DNA from: an uncultured Lacticaseibacillus sp.
GTDB lineage: Bacteria > Bacillota > Bacilli > Lactobacillales > Lactobacillaceae
DNA length: 64,000 nucleotides
Assembly: GCA_934370925.1 (NCBI GenBank)
Contig: CAKRNG010000001.1
Coordinates: 62,001 to 126,000 of the forward strand
Direction of reading: 5' to 3'
In this document: positions 27,873 through 35,382 of the stretch, in pieces
Layout of the letters: the number at the start of each line of letters is the position of its first letter
Position numbering within the stretch: the first letter of the stretch is position 1
The notes under the pieces: model-generated
What the model was told of the DNA's origin: nothing
Database searches by the model: none
Seen by the model: the letters and a program-made list of their open reading frames with translations, nothing else
Made by a program: the position numbers and the translations under genes

Positions 27873-27917
27873 AAACCCCACAGAAATCCGCTTCAATTCA
27901 GGATTTCCGCGGGGTTT
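27873..27917 (-). promoter_or_regulatory. Attenuator-like hairpin in the amino-acid ABC operon leader
   Basis: 17-nt arms AAACCCCACAGAAATCC / GGATTTCCGCGGGGTTT with two mismatches. It lies between the promoter (28029-28001) and the permease start (27730). On the minus strand an upstream GTGGGTTT could pair with AAACCC of the first terminator arm, giving a mutually exclusive fold. No known riboswitch class was recognised. The plus strand has a looser T-rich tail, so it could also terminate rightward transcription. Confidence 0.5.
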
Positions 27918-28000
27918 GTTTTATTTACTGAAACCCACTCATCTTTTCGCATCGCATCAGCTGCCGCTGCGCCGTGATTCTTTCGTACTTACTATTTGTT

Positions 28001-28029
28001 ACAATAATATTTTCAGTTATCTTTGTCAA
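28001..28029 (-). promoter_or_regulatory. Promoter of the amino-acid ABC operon
   Basis: TTGACA (28029-28024), 17-bp spacer, TATTGT (28006-28001) on the minus strand. A leader of about 260 nt follows before the first start codon. Confidence 0.65.
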
Positions 28030-28114
28030 TAAACTTCCCCAACCGTCCACTTTCTGTCGCTATGTTTTTGGAATCGTTAAAAAACGGCTAACAACAGATT
28101 AGATTGTGTTAATG

Positions 28115-28412
28115 CAATCACAACATAAATGCACGTAGCGTTGATGAGGACGCACCGCAAGTATCGCAAACAGCGAGTTCCGTTTGGTGGGAGGGAACAT
28201 GCGCAAGCTTGCTGTCAATCACCTTTGAGCTGGGTCGTGATACGTAGCGACTCTGGATGGCAACCACTATCTTGCCAGCGTATCGCCTGTTCGACTCAAC
28301 CAACGACACAGGCTGTACGTTCTGAGCGGGTTGCTGTGAAGCCACCCGAATCACGGGTGGTACCGCGTTCGCGCCCCGTTGAATCTTTTGGATTCGACGG
28401 GGCGCTTTTTTT
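28115..28412 (+). promoter_or_regulatory. T-box riboswitch upstream of the hydratase gene
   Basis: The canonical T-box GAATCACGGGTGGTACCGCG occupies 28348-28367. It is followed by a terminator, GCGCCCCGTTGAATC / GATTCGACGGGGCGC (28371-28405) and T7. Upstream, a stem I-like region includes AGCGAG...GGTGGGAG. The 5' end is an estimate. The specifier codon could not be assigned with confidence, so the sensed amino acid is open. Confidence 0.88.
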
Positions 28413-28477
28413 ACGCATCACGTGCCTTTATGTCTACCGTCACATACATATCAACTATTCTTATGGAGGCAATACAT

Positions 28478-29269
28478 ATGACAACACCAGAATCTCTGAC
28501 CACAACCGAACGGACCACGGCCGACGCCCTTTACCAGGCGTATACGACGCAACAGCCACTGCTGATGGCAGACTACACCGGCAAGCTGACTGATTACGAT
28601 AGCGCCTATCGCACCCAGTGGGCATTCACCGAAAATAAGCATGAATCCGTTGGCGGCTACAAGGTAAGCCTCACTTCTGAGGAAACACAGAAAATGTTCG
28701 ATTCCGACTCCCCTTTTTACGGCGTTGAAACAGCCAAGTGCTGGTTGACAAGTGGTTCTCAGGTTCCGCTCAGCGACTTAATGGCCCCCCTGCTCGAAGT
28801 CGAACTCGTTTTCACCGCCACACAGGCTCTCACACCAGAAGATGACTTGCCCGACCTATTGTGTAAAACAACCGTGGCGGGCGCCGTCGAATTGCCCGAC
28901 AGTCGCTTCAAAGACTGGTTCCCAGAACTCAACAAGTATTTAGTTGTCGCCGACAGTGCTGTCGCAGGGCGCGTCGTTTACGGTCAGGATACTGATGCAG
29001 CGCTCACACCCGACGACCTCGCAACGGTGAACGCCACACTCACCCGGAACGGCGAAGAATTGGGCCACGGTGCCTCTTCTGAAGTTCTCGGAAACCCCTT
29101 GAACTCACTCAAATGGCTGGTTGGCAAACTCGCAGCACAAGGCCACGACTTCCCTGCTGGCACCCGCGTCTCAAGCGGCACGTTCCTCCTACCACCACAC
29201 GCAACCAAGGGCGATTACGTGGCACACTTTGACAAGTTCTTCCCCGACGTTACCTTTACTTTGAAGTAA
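28478..29269 (+). CDS. 2-keto-4-pentenoate hydratase-like (FAH superfamily) protein
   Basis: 263-residue member of the MhpD/FAH fold family, which hydrate or cleave 2-keto acids using a divalent metal. Recognisable segments are VGGYKVSLTSEETQKMF, the metal-site region LLEVELVFTATQAL (ExE), and the C-terminal NPLNSLKWLVGKLAAQGHDFPAGTRVSSGT, typical of the hydratase group. ATG at 28478 with GGAGG 8 nt upstream. Unusually, it is preceded by a T-box, so its expression responds to an uncharged tRNA; a role in amino-acid-derived keto-acid metabolism is an inference. Single-gene unit closed by a terminator. Confidence 0.8.
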   Translation: MTTPESLTTTERTTADALYQAYTTQQPLLMADYTGKLTDYDSAYRTQWAFTENKHESVGGYKVSLTSEETQKMFDSDSPFYGVETAKCWLTSGSQVPLSDLMAPLLEVELVFTATQALTPEDDLPDLLCKTTVAGAVELPDSRFKDWFPELNKYLVVADSAVAGRVVYGQDTDAALTPDDLATVNATLTRNGEELGHGASSEVLGNPLNSLKWLVGKLAAQGHDFPAGTRVSSGTFLLPPHATKGDYVAHFDKFFPDVTFTLK

Positions 29270-29283
29270 TGAAGTAGCCACGC

Positions 29284-29317
29284 AAAATGCGCCATCCCTT
29301 TCGGGGTGGCGCATTTT
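29284..29317 (+). terminator. Terminator after the hydratase gene
   Basis: AAAATGCGCCA-CC / GG-TGGCGCATTTT arms around CTTTCGG, 15 bp after the stop codon; can work on both strands. Confidence 0.85.
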
Positions 29318-29421
29318 GTGTGGAAAGTAAGCATTAATCCTCATTTAGTAACAACATGATTTGAACAAGTGTTAATTGAGCGTCATAATTGGGATACCAA
29401 ACAAAACAGAAGGGAATCATC

Positions 29422-30630
29422 ATGGCAAAGTCAGCATCAACAGCTTCTCAAACGACCATCAAACTCCCCGAATCCGTCTGTACGCAGCTGGGTATCGATG
29501 ACCAAACGCCCATGCAACTCATTGTCCGCAACGGGAAGGTGATCATTCAGCCCCGCGCCACGGAACGGTTTAACCAGTTACGCCTGTTCCTTATCTGGCC
29601 CCTCATTGTGGCGGCACTAACGACACTCGGCACGGTCGTCTACTGGACGTTGCTGGGACGCCACACGATTCCACTGTCTGGCGACGTGTCCGTTGCGAGC
29701 TTCGTCATCGGTATTGGCGTTATCACGGGTATCTTACTCTTCACGGGTTTCTTCATTCGTAATCGCCACACGGATACCGACCGCTTCTCACCCCGCATCT
29801 ACTGGCGTAATTTGCCCGTGATTATCCTGTCGTTCACCCTCATCCTCGGACTCACGTTGGTTGGGTTCATGTGGCTTCTCGGCACACTTTTCCCCGGCGC
29901 TACCTTCGACCTGTTCACCGCCAGCCTGATGGTGATGCTGTTCACATTCATCGCCGACGCCTTCATGGTGAGCGCGGCCCTCACTATCGACGCGACCACG
30001 CTGATTCAACTACTGGTGGTCGTCATCATCACGGGGGTGGTCGTCGCCATGGCCACGAACGGACAACGACGCTGGTGGCAGTATAACCTCAGCTTCCTCG
30101 GCACGAACATGGCCAGCAACGCCTGGCAGTTCAACGCGACCCTCATCTTGACCGCACTCCTGATGATTGCGCTGGTCGATTATATCTTCGTTTCCCTCCA
30201 TGAGCGGTTTCCAAAAAATCGGCGCCTCGTTTTGCTTCGGGCACTGCTTTCGCTAACCGCAGTCGACGTCGCATTTGTCGGCCTGTTCCCCAACAACGCT
30301 GCAAGCCACTTCCTGCACGATCAGGCAGCGGGCATGCTCGTGATTATCATGGTGGCGCTCATCATCGGCGTGCGCTGGTTACTACCGAACGTTACCCGCG
30401 AATTCCTCGTGACGTCGTATACCGTTGCCGTCCTGCTACTCCTCTTGAACTTCGGCTTCCGCTTGTTCAAATACCCATCGCTCACCTCGTTCGAAATTCA
30501 GGCGTTCGTGCTCGCGTTCGGGTGGCTCCTGTTGCTATTCAATCGCCTCCGTGCACTGATGGCGATGGACACCGTCGCCTGGCCAATTGTTGTTGATAAA
30601 CTCAAGGAGGATTCCCCACATGTCAACTAA
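29422..30630 (+). CDS. AbrB-like domain fused to DUF998-like membrane protein
   Basis: 402-residue protein from the ATG at 29422. Residues 9-45 (TTIKLPESVCTQLGIDDQ..., RNGKVIIQPR) form a SpoVT-AbrB swapped-hairpin DNA-binding-type domain. The rest has about ten hydrophobic helices, and the segment YNLSFLGTNMASNAWQFN resembles DUF998 membrane proteins. A membrane-tethered transcription factor is possible but not shown; AbrB-like domains can also act in protein contacts. It overlaps the start of the interrupted gene at 30620 by 11 nt, which indicates coupled translation. Confidence 0.75.
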   Translation: MAKSASTASQTTIKLPESVCTQLGIDDQTPMQLIVRNGKVIIQPRATERFNQLRLFLIWPLIVAALTTLGTVVYWTLLGRHTIPLSGDVSVASFVIGIGVITGILLFTGFFIRNRHTDTDRFSPRIYWRNLPVIILSFTLILGLTLVGFMWLLGTLFPGATFDLFTASLMVMLFTFIADAFMVSAALTIDATTLIQLLVVVIITGVVVAMATNGQRRWWQYNLSFLGTNMASNAWQFNATLILTALLMIALVDYIFVSLHERFPKNRRLVLLRALLSLTAVDVAFVGLFPNNAASHFLHDQAAGMLVIIMVALIIGVRWLLPNVTREFLVTSYTVAVLLLLLNFGFRLFKYPSLTSFEIQAFVLAFGWLLLLFNRLRALMAMDTVAWPIVVDKLKEDSPHVN

Positions 30631-30862
30631 ACCACTCGCAGATTATGAAGCAGACATCCCCGCCGTTTAGGAACTACTGGCGGACAACAACGAAATGGCG
30701 GCGTTCTTCCGCGCCCTCACCCCTGGCTACCAGCGTGAATGGGCGCGGTTTATTTTCGGCGCCAAGGCAGAAGCAACCAAACAACGGCACATCGCCGTCA
30801 TGCAAGAAGTCTTCGCGGCGGGCTACAAGTCCAAGCGGGCTTATGATTCACGGAAGAAGTAA
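30620..30862 (+). pseudogene. YdeI/OmpD-associated-like small protein gene with one amber codon
   Basis: ATG at 30620 behind AAGGAGG. The frame gives 16 residues, then TAG at 30668-30670, then 63 more residues to TAA. The downstream part (FFRALTPGYQREWARFIFGA, KQRHIAVMQEVF, YKSKRAYD) matches the short C-terminal region of YdeI-like proteins (KQR plus GYQREW). CAG to TAG is the simplest lesion. It follows the AbrB-membrane gene by overlap, so loss here might leave that partner alone. Confidence 0.7.
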
Positions 30863-30865
30863 GAG

Positions 30866-31035
30866 AACAGAGCGGCGCATCCCGGGAGCTTTTGAGCATT
30901 AGCATAGAATCGATGGAGGTGGTGGGCTTACCACCGCAATCGATTCTGGGCTAAGCGGAAAAAGCTGGGATGCAGAGCTCGACTAGAAACAGAGCGACGC
31001 AAAACGGGTAGAAGCTGAGGATTAACGTTAAGCAC
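30866..31035. repeat. Long imperfect hairpin plus partial direct repeat
   Basis: GCATCCC (30877) and GGGATGC (30967) bound a 97-nt stem-loop. Nested pairs within it are AGCTTTT/AAAAGCT, TTAGC/GCTAA, AGAATCGAT/ATCGATTCT and GGTGGT/ACCACC. Just outside, AACAGAGCGGCGCA (from 30866) recurs as AACAGAGCGACGCA (from 30988). The rest of the 363-bp gap 30863-31225 holds only a terminator and the Cof gene's promoter region. Confidence 0.5.
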
Positions 31036-31040
31036 ACATT

Positions 31041-31092
31041 AGGTCATTGGAACAAAGGCGCATCGGTACTTTTGCAACCAATGACCTCTTTA
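31041..31092. terminator. Intrinsic terminator
   Basis: AGGTCATTGG (31041-31050) and CCAATGACCT (31078-31087) with a short T-run on the plus strand. It closes the AbrB/YdeI-like unit. Confidence 0.6.
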
Positions 31093-31225
31093 ATTCCATC
31101 CCCCAACTACCCACCCAATTTTCCGAAACCACCAACGAAACTAGTTGCCACATTTCAGATTCACTGATACGCTGATACTTGTTTCTCCTATATAAATTAA
31201 ACTATTAACCAGCGAGGTATAAATT

Positions 31226-32035
31226 TTGCGTGACATTAAAATAATTGCAACTGATATGGACCACACGTTACTCACGGAGAATGATACCCTGCCCCCTCAC
31301 TTCGGCGACTACCTCGACAGGCTTGAAGCACTCGGCGTTCAGTTCGCCATCGCCAGTGGTCGGCCCCTGAACACGTTGCGCAACCTGTTCCCTGAACACA
31401 AGGACCGCCTCGTCATGATTAGCGATAACGGCGGTGTGATTGCGGATCACGGTCGGATTGTGCAGAAGAACCTGATTCCGCTCGACGCTGTGCAAGAAAT
31501 CCGTGCTTTCGTCCGTGAAAACACACTGGCTCGGCCTATTATTTGCACCGTGGACAGCCGCGCGATTGCGGATCAGTTGGACCGCCCATTTGAAAAAGCC
31601 TACCGCCAGTTCTACCATGACCTCAGCTTCATGGACGACCAGGCTGATTGGACGGGCGAATGCGACAAGATTAGCCTTTACCTCCCAGAAGGCAGCATTG
31701 ATGACCTGTACGAACAAGTCATCGCGCCCCGGTTTGGTGCAGACTTCTCCGCTGCAGTCACGGGTGATGTCTGGATTGATATCATGATGAAGGACGTCAA
31801 CAAGGGTACCTCCCTGAAGGCACTTGGCGACAAGATGCAGGTCACGGCTGACCAGATGATGGCGTTCGGCGACAACTCGAACGATAAGGAAATGCTCCAG
31901 CTCGTAAAATACAGTTACCTCGTCGCAAACGCGAAGCCACACATGGCCCCCTTCGCCGATTACCGCACCGGTAGTAACCAAGAATTCGGCGTCACACAGG
32001 TCCTCGATCAGGTCCTGGCAGCAAAAGAAGCTTAA
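31226..32035 (+). CDS. Cof-type HAD family sugar-phosphate phosphatase
   Basis: 269-residue haloacid dehalogenase-like hydrolase with a type IIB cap. HAD motifs: nucleophile DMDHTLL (usually DxDGT; the His variant is noted), motif II IASGRPL, Lys in KDVNKGTSLKAL, and motif IV FGDNSNDKEML. Start is TTG at 31226 with GAGGT 7 nt upstream. Family members hydrolyse phosphosugars, FMN or PLP; the substrate is not predictable here. Single gene with its own terminator. Confidence 0.88.
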   Translation: MRDIKIIATDMDHTLLTENDTLPPHFGDYLDRLEALGVQFAIASGRPLNTLRNLFPEHKDRLVMISDNGGVIADHGRIVQKNLIPLDAVQEIRAFVRENTLARPIICTVDSRAIADQLDRPFEKAYRQFYHDLSFMDDQADWTGECDKISLYLPEGSIDDLYEQVIAPRFGADFSAAVTGDVWIDIMMKDVNKGTSLKALGDKMQVTADQMMAFGDNSNDKEMLQLVKYSYLVANAKPHMAPFADYRTGSNQEFGVTQVLDQVLAAKEA

Positions 32036-32046
32036 GGATTACATGC

Positions 32047-32090
32047 AAAACCCGCACGTTTGGAAAGGACACCCAAACGTGCGGGTTTTG
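32047..32090 (+). terminator. Terminator after the Cof phosphatase gene
   Basis: 17-bp perfect arms AAAACCCGCACGTTTGG / CCAAACGTGCGGGTTTT with T4 tail, 12 bp after the stop codon. Confidence 0.9.
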
Positions 32091-32127
32091 CGTATGTCCG
32101 AGAAGTCCATTGCCAATCATCGCCGGT

Positions 32128-32167
32128 AGTCAACTCAACCGGACATTAGTGTCCGGTTGAGTTGACT
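32128..32167 (+). promoter_or_regulatory. Perfect palindrome at the toxin-antitoxin promoter
   Basis: Two perfect 18-bp arms, AGTCAACTCAACCGGACA and its complement, separated by TTAG. The right arm ends in TTGACT, a possible -35 element, with CACAAT 18 bp further. The position 46 bp before the antitoxin start suits an autoregulatory operator; a terminator is less likely since no T-run follows. Confidence 0.55.
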
Positions 32168-32212
32168 TTAGGTGACCAACGAGCGCACAATGAACGTACA
32201 GGAGGTGTTACC

Positions 32213-32497
32213 ATGGAGGCAAAAAATAAATCTGTTCGCGTCTTTGCTCGTATTGATCCACTCACAAAAGAAGCGGCACAAAAAACACTCAATGACATGG
32301 GGCTTGATATGAGTACCGCCATTGCGATTTTCCTCAAACAAGTCGCTCGTGATCGTCGATTACCCTTCACTCCCAATGCAGTTGATCCACTTGATCGCGC
32401 AACAGATCTCGCGCTTGCAGACGTTAAGGCGGGGCGAATGACCACATATGAGACATTAGACGACTTTCGAAAGACGTTGTACACCGATGAAGATTAG
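32213..32497 (+). CDS. RelB/DinJ family antitoxin
   Basis: 94-residue antitoxin. The N-terminal ribbon-helix-helix region (KSVRVFARIDPLTKEAAQKT, LDMSTAIAIFLKQVARD) is the usual RelB/DinJ DNA-binding fold; the C-terminus (TTYETLDDFRKTLY) would wrap the toxin. ATG at 32213 with AGGAGG 7 nt upstream. It overlaps the toxin by 11 nt. Toxin and antitoxin probably bind the upstream palindrome together to repress their own promoter. Confidence 0.88.
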   Translation: MEAKNKSVRVFARIDPLTKEAAQKTLNDMGLDMSTAIAIFLKQVARDRRLPFTPNAVDPLDRATDLALADVKAGRMTTYETLDDFRKTLYTDED

Positions 32498-32768
32498 CCT
32501 AACTGCCCACTTACTCAAACAACTTAAGCTTGTCAAAAAACGTGGACTGAATCTCACACTAATTGATGATGCCGTCTCAGCCATCATCGAAGAGGACCAT
32601 AAAACATTAAAAGCCATGTGCGACCATCCGTTAACTGGACGTTACAAGAAGCAACGTGAACTTCACTTAACATCCGACTGGTTACTTCGCTACCAAATTG
32701 TCGGTAACCATGTCGAGTTACTTCTTTTAGCGACAGGAACGCACCGAGATGTTCTGAACATTGAATAA
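32487..32768 (+). CDS. YafQ/RelE family mRNA interferase toxin
   Basis: 93-residue toxin of the RelE superfamily. The sequence (TAHLLKQLKLVKKRGLNL, MCDHPLTGRYKKQRELHLTSDWLLRYQI) matches YafQ-type toxins that cut mRNA at the ribosome. The HLTSDWLLRY segment, with its His, Asp and Tyr, and a late ATGTHRDVL corresponding to the usual TGTHsdLf are family features. Translated from within the antitoxin gene. Confidence 0.88.
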   Translation: MKISLTAHLLKQLKLVKKRGLNLTLIDDAVSAIIEEDHKTLKAMCDHPLTGRYKKQRELHLTSDWLLRYQIVGNHVELLLLATGTHRDVLNIE

Positions 32769-32871
32769 CTCGCGTAACTAAACGGGGCTGCGCCAGAAGT
32801 GGAACTCCACTTCTAGCGGGCGTGCGTTTTAAGTTAACATCGGTATTTTGCGCGCGACTCCTGACGCAATT

Positions 32872-33594
32872 TTATTCGGACAATCTTGCTTCATGTGGTG
32901 TGCCCTCAGCTACTGTCCCGCGCAACGTGCCACGACTCCCAAGATACATAACGACCAAGCTAACCGCCATGAGGATTCCTGAAACAATAAAGATATTCGC
33001 CGCGTTCAAACGATCGAACAGCACCCCATAGATGACGGTTCCCACTGGGGTTGTTACCTGAACCACCGCATCGAGTAGCGAGAAGACCCGCCCTTGCTGC
33101 CGCGTAGGAATTTTAGTCTGAAAATACCCCATTAGCGGAATTTTCCCAACTGAAATGAAGACCCCTAGCAACAAAGTAATGAGCGTCAGTGCACTTGCAA
33201 AGAGAAGAAAGCTATTGTGCAAGGTATCCACCACCACACCAAGAAGGAACATGACGACTGCGAATCCGAGCCAACTTCCAAACACAACGCGATAAAAGGC
33301 ACCTTTATACGCGAACGCCGGATACAAGATTGAGGCTAGAATCAGTCCGACCGGAACCGCCACCTCAACCACACCAATCATCATCGTGTGATTCGCAAAA
33401 TATTTAACCAGTAAGTATGGCATCCCAATATCGATCGAAGCGAAAATTAGATTAATCAGCAACATCGCAGCACTAAATACCAATAATAACTTCTGCTGAC
33501 TAACGTACTCCATCGTTGCCCAAAGCGAGAAGTTCACCGGTGCCGCCGCTTCCTCGTCAACGGTTCCCGCTAATATCATTAAAAACACGACCAT
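32872..33594 (-). pseudogene. C-terminal half of an MFS efflux transporter
   Basis: 240 residues with about six membrane segments and motifs of the Mef/NreB-type major facilitators (GKIPLMGYFQTKIPTRQQGRVFSLLDAV, TPVGTVIYG). Normal members have about 400 residues and 12 helices, so the N-terminal half is missing. Just upstream the frame has a TAG (FII-stop-SMVVF), and about 90 bp further the AT-rich lanthipeptide island begins. The gene was probably cut by that insertion. It is followed by a palindromic string near 32789-32815 related to the dispersed repeat. Confidence 0.75.
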
Positions 33595-33692
33595 ACTCTA
33601 GATAATAAACTCCAAACAAAGTATAGACATATTCACAAATTCCACTGCAGTCACAAAATGTTATAACATTACAATTAAATCTATCTTGTTCA

Positions 33693-34754
33693 TTATGATT
33701 TCAGAGAACATTCCAAAAAAGATGCAATTTTTCGATAAATAATATCTGCCTGCCTAGTTGCCAGAACATCGTGTCCTGCATTTTTAGCGACTGTTAGTTG
33801 AACGTTTTTATTATTTTCTTTTAATCTGCTAAAAAAGTTTTCGACTTGTTCAATTTTAACTCTAGCGTCTCGTTGTCCATGAACTATCATTATTGGCACC
33901 CTTATGCGTTGGCTATACGAAACGGGTGATATTTGTTGCAAGTATGCAAAGTCACGGTACGGGTTTCCAAATCGTCGATAAATCTTGTCTCTTTTTTTCT
34001 CCCAAAAAGCAGGTAACTGTTCAAGTGTTGCAGTCCAATCCACCACACCAGCAACATCAATTCCAAATTCAAACTGATTTTGGCTTGATGCTAGCACTTG
34101 CAATGCAAGAAATCCCCCATAACTATTGCCACAGACACCAACTGGTAATCTGTCAAATCTTGATTTTAAAAAATTCATACCAGCTAGTGTATCAATAAGT
34201 TCAAGGTGTCCAATATGCTGATTAATAGAATCTTGAAACTTATCACCGTGACCACTCGATCCATGGTAATCAATATCTAACACACTAAATCCCAAATTAA
34301 GAAAATAGCGAATTAGTGGATCTGCGGATGCACTAGCTTGATGTCCTGGACCACCGTGAAGATATAAAATTGCGCCTATAGTCTGTCTGTTAGCTTCAAA
34401 TAGAAAACCCGTAATTCCATCGTTTCCACTGAGTATCGAAACCTTTTTAGGTACCTTTATATCATCGTAGCTTGCCATTAACAAATTAATATTGATGACC
34501 TCATCTTGTTCATACAAATGTAATTTACAAACGGAATATCCCGAACGATTTCTTAAAACCAAAACAACATCGTCAGAGTTCCGTGAAATTGCAAAGTTTA
34601 AAAACAAATGCTCATTGTCTTCCACAAAATGCCACATTATACGACCCGTTACTAAATCATATTGGAATAAACTATTTTTTCCTCCTCGTTTAAATACAAT
34701 CAACAATGAGCGATTTGTTGCTTCCATATATACACAGACACCTTGATTTGGCAC
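33693..34754 (-). CDS. S9 family peptidase, catalytic part (putative lanthipeptide leader protease)
   Basis: 353-residue reading from a GTG at 34754. It carries the alpha/beta-hydrolase half of a prolyl-oligopeptidase/acylaminoacyl-peptidase: oxyanion HGGPG (133-137), nucleophile GNSYGG (Ser211), Asp296 in GQRDARV and His328 in AGHDV, so the triad is intact. In other class III lanthipeptide clusters a prolyl oligopeptidase removes the leader; that role is inferred here. It is out of frame with the propeller half at 34756-35382. Removing one A from the A5 run at 34780-34776 (minus strand) would join both into about 560 residues, the normal family size. It is last in the operon. Confidence 0.75.
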   Translation of the reverse strand: MPNQGVCVYMEATNRSLLIVFKRGGKNSLFQYDLVTGRIMWHFVEDNEHLFLNFAISRNSDDVVLVLRNRSGYSVCKLHLYEQDEVININLLMASYDDIKVPKKVSILSGNDGITGFLFEANRQTIGAILYLHGGPGHQASASADPLIRYFLNLGFSVLDIDYHGSSGHGDKFQDSINQHIGHLELIDTLAGMNFLKSRFDRLPVGVCGNSYGGFLALQVLASSQNQFEFGIDVAGVVDWTATLEQLPAFWEKKRDKIYRRFGNPYRDFAYLQQISPVSYSQRIRVPIMIVHGQRDARVKIEQVENFFSRLKENNKNVQLTVAKNAGHDVLATRQADIIYRKIASFLECSLKS

Positions 34755-34755
34755 T

Positions 34756-35382
34756 TTAAAATTTGCAACTTCTGATTTTTATATAAAATTCTACAGCCTT
34801 GTCCTCCGCACGCTTACCCGTAATTAAGTACCCACTATCTATATTTATCCGCAATGGTACTTCTTGTTTCCCCGGTCTTATTTTAAAATCCGGAATTATC
34901 CAACTTCTCTCATCTTCCATTGTATACAACCATCTTTTTTTCGTTATATCATATCCTAGGTAACTGATACGACGATTTACAGATAATTTATCCATCACCG
35001 AAAACCTGTTAACATTGAATAAGTAGTAATTTTGCTGATATCGAAAGACAATATTGCTTTCGTTTATCTTAGTAATAAACTTAACTTTTCCAGCTTGATA
35101 ATCGGTAATTTTTCTTTGTTTACGAGTATTAACATCATATGAATAAATGTTATTTACCTCATCTCCTCCGTCTGATTGAAATATAACAACTTGATCATTC
35201 AACATGAAGCAATTGGCCAATAAGTTTTCAACGCGGCTTTGAACTAAACAAACTGACGTCTCATGCTCTATAGAGTACTCATAGATTTGGAAATTTCCAC
35301 AATAATCATCTGAATAAAGTATCTTTTTCTGATTTTTAGAGAATGAGCAGCAGATAATCGATTCAGAATCTATTCCTTTCAT
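34756..35382 (-). CDS. S9 family peptidase, beta-propeller part (frameshift-split)
   Basis: 208 residues from the ATG at 35382, overlapping the ABC transporter gene by 4 nt. The sequence shows repeated WD/TolB-like blades (SFSKNQKKILYSDDYCGNFQ, IYSYDVNTRKQRKITDY, GYDITKKRWLYTMEDE), the substrate-gating propeller of S9 peptidases. The frame ends at TAA just before the catalytic half begins in another frame. The break point is an A5 homopolymer, typical of phase variation, programmed slippage or a sequencing error. As written the two chains could at best assemble in trans. Confidence 0.75.
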   Translation of the reverse strand: MKGIDSESIICCSFSKNQKKILYSDDYCGNFQIYEYSIEHETSVCLVQSRVENLLANCFMLNDQVVIFQSDGGDEVNNIYSYDVNTRKQRKITDYQAGKVKFITKINESNIVFRYQQNYYLFNVNRFSVMDKLSVNRRISYLGYDITKKRWLYTMEDERSWIIPDFKIRPGKQEVPLRINIDSGYLITGKRAEDKAVEFYIKIRSCKF

